Shown piece by piece: positions 57,301 through 64,000 of a DNA stretch of 64,000 nucleotides (positions are counted from its first letter, which is position 1; each line of letters begins with the position of its first letter). The stretch lies in assembly GCF_000004075.3 (NCBI RefSeq), contig NC_026657.2:4278001-4342000 (forward strand). The letters run 5' to 3'. The notes beneath the pieces are model-generated. The model ran no database searches. It had not been told where the DNA came from and worked only from the letters and a program-made list of their open reading frames with translations. A program made the translations under genes and the position numbers. This DNA is from Cucumis sativus. Taxonomy: Eukaryota > Streptophyta > Magnoliopsida > Cucurbitales > Cucurbitaceae.

Positions 57301-60300
57301 TGTTGTAAGCAATATCAAGTACACCTAATTTCACACATCAACTATCATGCCAATTTCTATCATTTACTTAAACAGGAAAGATAGTTTTTGGAACAATTTC
57401 AAAGTTTAAATGTACTTTATTTGAAACACATTTCAAAGTCAAATATAAAAATGAAACTTTCCAGAATTTATGGACATAACTGAAACCTACAGCAAGGCCC
57501 AAAGTTTAGTGGTATTTTGTACAAATAACTGTTTTTGTTTTTCCTATGCTTTCTTTAACAACTTTTGCAACTGTAGCTTCGGTTTTACTAGTGCTGACCG
57601 GATTGTTTATTAACTACTTTGAACTTTTGTAAGCTTTTGCATTCCAAACTTAAAAAAAAAAGGTTCTTTGCGGGAATTTCAGCAAAGAATGCAGAACTTG
57701 TACAAATATAAAATTGATAAATTTTTAACCCAGGGCATAAGATCTATAACATAAATATTGAGGTCAAACCAGATAAAATGGGTGAAGGTATATTCTGATA
57801 TTATCCAACTAAGAAAATGCTCAAAAGTATCCAAAAAGTGTCTCATTAACATACTATCTTAGAACTGATGGTGATAAACTGATAGCAGAATGTACCTTAT
57901 GAGAAGGAGTAATGTCAGTAGTTAACGACATAGAACTATGACAAGAGTCCATGCTGCTATCCACAGACGAATGTGAAGAAGTTGAGACACCAACTGAAAA
58001 TGCGTTTGTAGTAGTGGTAGCTGAGATGGTTTCAGTGCTTGGTTTCTCTAATTTAATAAGAGAGGGAGCAGAATAATTAAATACTAGAAAAAAAATGACA
58101 CGTTATTACATTTTTTTTTCTTCTCAGAATTTACTTTATCAGGTTGAAAGATTTACAATTCAAGTGGGCAGAGAATGATGAACATTACAAAGAAATATCC
58201 ACTATATAGCAAAATCATAATTCATAGGAGCCTTCAATAACTAGCTAATTTCAAGAGATAGCCACCTTGACCTAATCCTACAACATCACTTTGTGTGAAA
58301 AACATTATAAGTATTAAAAATCGTAGGTAAGTAGCATAAGCTGAAACTACAGCTATGTAATGCTATTTGTAAAATCAATATTTTAAATAAAAAACCATCT
58401 GCTAGTATATTTAGTTTCTATATTAAGAAAACCCTTTTGTACAAGCTTCAAAACCAAATTAGTTGAGCCATATATCACTAACGGTAATTTAAACTCACCA
58501 CTTGATAAAGAGGATTGAACTCGATCAACCTATAGAAACAAAAATAGTCTCTTAAATTTAGTCCACCCAAACAAATAACATCTAATTCTCAAGAAAACCT
58601 GGGACCTGAATAATGCATAATTGACATACATTGACTACTTTTTGCAAGTCAAATTCCTGGCCATGATCATCTTGCTCCTTTTTCAATTGGTTATCTGGGT
58701 CCTGTCTGTCAAATAATTTGACATAAACTATAAGATAAGGAGCACATCACTGAGATAAGAGTAATTGGTTACAAAATAAATTATAAAACTAAACCAATAG
58801 ATATATTAATCTCAAATAAAGTAGTGTTTACCATACAAGTTTCCTTTTCGGTATGAAATTGCTTCTTACCAAAAATAATAATAATAATATTAAGTTTCAA
58901 CAACGAAAGAATTGATGATAGTAATTAGTTACAAAATAAAACTGAACCAGCAGATATACCAATCTCGAATAAAGTAAGAGAATCAATTGCCACACAGCAT
59001 GTTTCCTTTTTGGTATGAACTTAATTGTTACCAAGAGTAATAGCATAAACAACAATAACAATAAAAGAACTGATGATAGTTTATGAATCACAACCACTTT
59101 TGATAGCCTCATCATAGGATGAGACGAGCCTAATTCTATGCTGGACAACCATAAAGAAAGAGATATATTTAGTAGAAGTTATTTCATACCTCCAATTGAT
59201 TCCAGCATCAGAGACATCTTCAAGCTGCAAGGAAGTTGGGGGAAAGGTGGATAAATTATGAATATGAAAATGATAAACTCCAAAACAAAGATTTAACAAG
59301 CATAAACTTAGATAACAAAATAATTCACAAAAGACAAAAAAAGTTAACAGTTTAGGCTTCATAAGTGAATACTACTTATCAAGTACTAACTGTAGGCATC
59401 TGTCAGAAGATTATCTTAATTAATACATGAGCCATGCTTAAATATCCTTTTAATAGGTCGTCGCTCCTCCCCATGCAAGCATGGTATTACCTTTTTGCAA
59501 TTTATCTTTTCCCTTTTCTGATGTCCATCTCCCTGGTTGTTCTCAGCATTATCTTGCAACAGTTGTCTAACATCATTTAGCTTCCCAGTTAAGGTAGGCA
59601 CTGAACCACGAGCAAACCCATTTTGATCTTCGACCAGGTCACTGTTTTTACAATTAGAATCTGTGTTGGTAATCACGTTCATTTAAATAAGCATAGAAAT
59701 CACGATAAAGTATAATTGAAAACCCCCTGTATCTATTTAGTCCAACAATAAGTGAGATGGAAATTTGAACGTCGGACCTTTTGACCAAGGTTATAATGTC
59801 ATAACCAGTCAAGTTATGCGCAGGTTGGCAAGCCCTTCTCTCATCTTGAAATATGGATTTACTAAGAAAATATACTATTGCATTCTATGCGATAGGCAGT
59901 GCTCGTTATCATGTCAATAAATGATACTTTCCTGAAGCTACTTGCACGTAACTGATTAAGTATTGCAATATTCTGTCTAGTTTGTATGTAAAACCAAGTA
60001 GGAGAGAACAGAATATTCTTTCCAAGTAAAATCAAGATGAAAAGTGGTCATTTGAAGACAACATATCCCTCTCGACACAGAGTCATTTCTTTGAGGGCAA
60101 ATCCCTCGTACTAATTTTAAATAAAAAGCAAAATCGACTATATTCTTTAACATAAATTACAACACTTTTTAAGTTACTACATTCTTTACTTTCACGTTAT
60201 AGGCAAGAGCGCCACTGAAGAAAAATTTGTATGTTTCTAACAACAATGCTGCTTCATGAGTAACACCTATTACCAGTAAGATCACGTCAATGCCACTAAC

Positions 60301-61285
60301 CAAAGAATATGAAGCTCCAAAATTTAGACCAGATTGCTATCTAGACATATACTAAGCCACACATATACTAAGCCACAACGGGAGGATACCTTGTTTGATT
60401 AACCTGACTCCCCTCTTTGAATGACTCTGTACATGTCTTAGCTGCTGTAGTTGGATGCAACAAAGTAGGATCGTTGGCCTTGGATTCGTTATCACAACCA
60501 GCCAAACTTTTGGAGAAACTACCAGCCGGAAGTATAACCTCCTGTACATTTGAAATAACCCAATATGACCTAGATTTAAATTGAACTGAATTAAATAAAA
60601 TAAAATGAAAACTACATAAAAAGGAATAATAATAGTAATAACAGTGCCCTTAACTACATACCGTCGCAACAACTTGAACAAGATCACCAGAAAGTACAAT
60701 AAGAGTATCGATTACAACGCCATCATCCACATTTACATTCCTTTTACCCTTTTTTGTCATCCTTGCTTTCTTCAGAACAACGCCTGTTGATGCATAGGTT
60801 CATTTCATAACTACCACCGTTTGTAATCTATAAATTCAATCAACGAGATACATACGTCTGTTGTCCTAGAGAATACGATGAAAGAAAAAAAAACAAAACA
60901 GATGCCAATCTTTTGATCCATCCATGTCCCAGGTCAAAATTAACGATCCAAATCATCTAAACACCAGACTACCAAACGCACACGAAAAAATTAAAAAAAA
61001 AACCCAGATGCAAAAACAATACACAAATTGAGAAAAGAATGAGTACAGAGAGAAGAATTGAAGCAATTGACAGATTCAGGGGAGAATGAATAAATGGGGT
61101 GAGGGAAACAAACCATATTCATTGTCGACACAAGCAGTGTGGAAGATACCGGAATAGACAGAACCATCTTTGATGTGAACTTCAACGGGAAGTCCAATGA
61201 GGCACATGGTAGCGAAGAGAAGGGCTTCGCTGAGCGTGGAAGAGGAAGTTTCATCTTCTGAAAAGTCACGGTTTCGGCAACCCAT
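54351..61285 (-). CDS. Ataxin-2 N-terminal (Sm-like) domain protein with PAM2 motif, thirteen exons
   Basis: Exons on the minus strand: 61285-61114, 60783-60662, 60541-60390, 59641-59491, 59224-59190, 58705-58630, 58529-58499, 58047-57896, 56382-56125, 55410-55312, 55172-55122, 54799-54712 and 54523-54351 (1560 nt, 519 residues, phases consistent). Residues about 20-100 form the ataxin-2 Sm-like domain (CLIGLPVEVHIKDGSVYSGI, then KGKRNVNVDDGVVIDTLIVL and SGDLVQVVATEV). At about 299-311 lies FKLNPRAKLFSPS, a PAM2 motif expected to dock on the MLLE domain of poly(A)-binding protein. The C-terminal 200 residues are Pro-, Gln- and aromatic-rich and unstructured. By family, a cytoplasmic RNA-associated protein of the ataxin-2/CID type acting in mRNA stability or translation. 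It is shorter than CID3/CID4 and has no long N-terminal extension or clear LsmAD. Exons 5 and 7 are only 35 and 31 nt. Confidence 0.9.
59745..59835 (-). repeat. tRNA-like SINE fragment, family 2, in intron 3 of the PAM2 gene
   Basis: The minus strand reads gcataacttgactggttatg (A-box-like) and ggtccgacgttcaaatttcc (B-box-like). It matches 44695-44785. It lacks a cloverleaf. Confidence 0.45.
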
Positions 61286-61404
61286 ATACCAGTTTTGTGA
61301 AAGAGAGAGAGAGATGGGGATCAGAATGGAAAAAGGGTGGCGGAGTTGAAGAAAGAAGAAAGGAGATCTAATGGAGAATGAAGAAAAGAAATGGAAGAAG
61401 AAAG

Positions 61405-61426
61405 GTTGTTGTTGTTGTTGTTGTTG
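61405..61426 (-). repeat. (CAA)n microsatellite in the PAM2 gene leader
   Basis: Seven gtt units on the plus strand, so CAA repeats in the presumed 5' UTR, about 120 nt upstream of the start codon. Polypurine/CT tracts (gagagagaga near 61301) lie between. Confidence 0.85.
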
Positions 61427-61429
61427 GCT

Positions 61430-64000
61430 GTTGCGTTACGTGCCTATGCCTATGCGTATTGCGTAAATCCTTAACCGTACTTCACTCTCCTCTCCTTCTT
61501 TTTTTCGCAACCTAATTTTTATTTTTTATTTCCTTTTTCGCGACCCCACCCCTCATTTATTCCCTTATTCTCAATTGGCCTAAATTGATAACATTTTACC
61601 CTATTCATTATAAATATTTTCACTAGACGGTCAAATTTAACTCTTTCTCTCCATTTCTCTAACCATTTCCATATTTCACTAAGAAAAATATTTATTACCA
61701 ACTTCATCAACGATGGATGAATTTTTATGATACGATAATAAATTTAAGGAAGCCTTTCAAAAAAAAAAATTAACCCACACTTTCTACCCATTTAGATAAA
61801 TATAAAAGTTTAGATGAGAAGAAATTTTTTTTTCCATTTTTTATCTTTCTTTAATAATAGCTTCTATGATTAGGTAGATGTCAATATTGTCTTTTCCTAT
61901 TTTTATTCTAATTGAAGAACAAATGAAATAATTTTATAAATTAATTAGGTTAAATAACTAATAGCTTAATAAAATACAAAAAAATCAATAGCTCAATCAA
62001 ACTAAAAGATGTAACTATTAACAATTTCATAGTTAAGGAAGTGAAAATGTTCATCTTCTAAATTAAAATAATTAATAATCTATTTAATTATTAATTCTTA
62101 CATAAATACAGTGAATGAGCTTGTGGTAATTTTCAAATATGAATGGCTATAAAACTTCTTTTTCTACATCACATTGCACACAATTTCGAAAGAAATATGT
62201 CAGTTTTATTGCATGTTTTTTTGCTTTATGTCAAACAACCTACTTTTACATGCAACGAAGCTGACATATTTTCAGTATTGGATTGTTCATTTTATTTTCA
62301 TTATTTTTTCTTTTTCTGGTTTTTTATGCTTTTCTAGATGTGTTTATTTTTAAAATATATCTCTTGAAAATATTTTACCTTTCATCTATGTTTCAAGTTG
62401 ATACATAAGGGGCAACACCTCTTTGCATGTAAAAGTAGGTTGTCTCCCTCTATCTTTAACTTTTCCCTTTCTTTTCATTTGCCAGTGATTATGTTGATTA
62501 CAGAAGAAATAAGAAACCTCCAAACTTTCTTCTTCTTTACTTTCTTTTTTTTTCTTTTTTCTTTTATGAGTTTCTTTTTGGATTTTTATTGATGGTTTTA
62601 TTTGTAGAAGGTGGTGAGATGATGAAGATGAAGATAGAAAGAATGAGAAGATATACATAGGAATTTTTTAAGTGGTTCGACAAATATACTTACGTCCACT
62701 GTGCTTTTGGGAGCAAGATTGTCTTTCAGTATGAGTGTTTTTCAAAAATGAATGATACAAGGTATTTACAAAATGATACTCTAATTTAGTGAAGAGTTTT
62801 CACAATACATAAACATGCACTTTAGAACATCTCCATTAGTGGTTGAGTTTTCGATCGATCTACACCTAGGGGCTAGGCTAGACTCATCAAATAGAGAAGT
62901 CATTGGGTTTGATCCAAAAAATTCATAAACATCACTAAAAATGAAAGCACATCCGAAGTTCAATACAAACAACAATAGGAATTAGAAAAATGTATCATTA
63001 ATTGATAGTATGTGATTTATGAAGTTAATGTTTTTTTATCAAAAAATATATCGTCAATTGACATCTTTAAGAATATGATATAAGAGAAAAACTTTGGGTT
63101 TGCTATCTTCTTTTAATTTGTATTTTTTATTCATTCATCAACTCTCTTCTCTAAGAGTTTTTGTAATTTAGTATAGTAAACCAATCTAGTATTGTTGATT
63201 TATTTTTCTAAAGGTTGCAAAGTAGAATTGTCTGACAGTCATTATAGCATTTCATTTTAAGAACTATTTATGAGTTTAATCTTAAACAACAATCGAAAAA
63301 AAAAATTAATCAATTGAAATTGAAGATAATTAATAAAAAAAAAGTTTGCAAGAAAGAAAAAAAATCAAGCTATTCAATAAAATAAAAATGAAACACAATA
63401 TCACGTGACATGTGTTGAACTAGTTCAATATAAATGTATAGTATCGCTTGGTTCTTCGAAACAAATCATTGTTAAGTGGAGATGAAAGTGCAAGGAGACA
63501 TGAAAAATGAGAAGACAAAAATAAAAGATAAATAGTGAATCTAGAAAATTACAAGAAGGAGAGGGAAATGCAATAATATTTATTTCTTCCATATTAGATA
63601 TCTATACAAATACTTTCTTTCATTTATTTGTAAACATTATCTTATTTTCTATTTGTTTGAAACTCTTTCGTCTTTTTGTTATTTTTTTTCTTATATAGAT
63701 GAGTATAATAAAAAATTTATTCCATATTCTTTTTTTTATTATATCTTTCTTTTATTTTTTCAGATAAATGAGAAAGTAAAATGACATCACACTTTATTTT
63801 TCATCATGTCATTTATCTTAAATTAGTATATTTATTTATTGTGTTTTTACTCTAAAATTTCTAACATTTTTTAGAGTGTTTTTTATTTATTTTAAAATTA
63901 GTACTATTTTAGATAATAAAAATTTAATACTTAGACATGAGCACGCAATTAACCTAAAAAAAGTTAGAAATTGAAATATGTTTAAACTAAATTCAAATCA
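61430..64000. other. AT-rich intergenic end of the window
   Basis: The PAM2 promoter should lie at the left edge (about 61430-61560). Beyond, only AT-rich DNA with T and A runs and one 20-bp inverted repeat (62236-62442). No gene recognised. Confidence 0.55.
62236..62442. repeat. Perfect 20-bp inverted repeat, 167-bp loop
   Basis: caacctacttttacatgcaa at 62236-62255 and its exact reverse complement ttgcatgtaaaagtaggttg at 62423-62442. The loop is T-rich and shows no gene. It could be the ends of a small element. Confidence 0.8.

Overview
This is a stretch of plant nuclear DNA from a eudicot. The genes have short exons and GT-AG introns with AT-rich, T-rich sequence. Intergenic DNA is strongly AT-rich, and degenerate LINE, SINE, MITE and LTR elements sit between and inside the genes. 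The products (plastid ATP synthase gamma, nuclear group II maturase, RID1-type DEAH helicase, LPAAT, AT-hook protein, ataxin-2-type PABP-binding protein) are typical of land plants. A cucurbit is my guess at family level and is not proven by anything here.

Seven protein-coding loci can be supported. From left to right: (1) an intronless plastid ATP synthase gamma subunit on the minus strand (1711-2763) that lacks the redox-regulatory cysteine pair; (2) a nine-exon NDUFAF2/mimitin complex I assembly factor (4916-9044, +); (3) a single-coding-exon mitochondrial group II intron maturase of the nMAT3/nMAT4 class (11223-13526, +); (4) a degraded copy of the last two NDUFAF2 exons (14842-15375); (5) a twelve-exon DEAH helicase orthologous to Arabidopsis RID1 (18613-30059, +), with two GC-AG introns and introns swollen by retroelements; (6) a five-exon class-B type lysophosphatidic acid acyltransferase (36210-39106, +); (7) an AT-hook protein resembling METABOLIC NETWORK MODULATOR 1 (51304-52762, +); and (8) a thirteen-exon minus-strand protein with an ataxin-2 N-terminal Sm-like domain and a PAM2 motif (61285-54351). 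All multi-exon models were built by hand. Every exon junction keeps phase, and every total is a multiple of three.

The block 8.5-18.6 kb carries a partial tandem duplication. The NDUFAF2 tail, its downstream sequence and the first part of a 5' UTR intron occur twice, once in front of the maturase gene and once in front of RID1. The two genes therefore appear to use leader sequences of common origin.

The repeat-rich parts are RID1 introns 5 and 10 (two opposed LINE relics, a SINE with target-site duplication, a 69-bp plastid atpB-like piece, an LTR-element relic) and the 42.6-51.2 kb stretch. The latter contains a 1.7-kb non-autonomous LTR element with a perfect 5-bp target duplication, inserted inside the gag of an older LTR element that is flanked by inverted repeat arms. 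The ends of the window (1-1.7 kb, 61.5-64 kb) and 15.7-18.2, 30.1-33.6 and 39.1-42.3 kb are AT-rich and carry no gene that I can recognise.

No operon-like cooperation is expected. By inference from families, two or three products act on mitochondrial or plastid energy metabolism (ATP synthase gamma, NDUFAF2, nMAT) and two act on nuclear or cytoplasmic RNA (RID1, the PAM2 protein). I found no convincing undescribed multi-gene system. The most unusual signals are the redox-less gamma subunit, the shared duplicated leader, the two CAG/GCAT introns in one gene, and the nested, inverted LTR structure at 47.7-50.5 kb.
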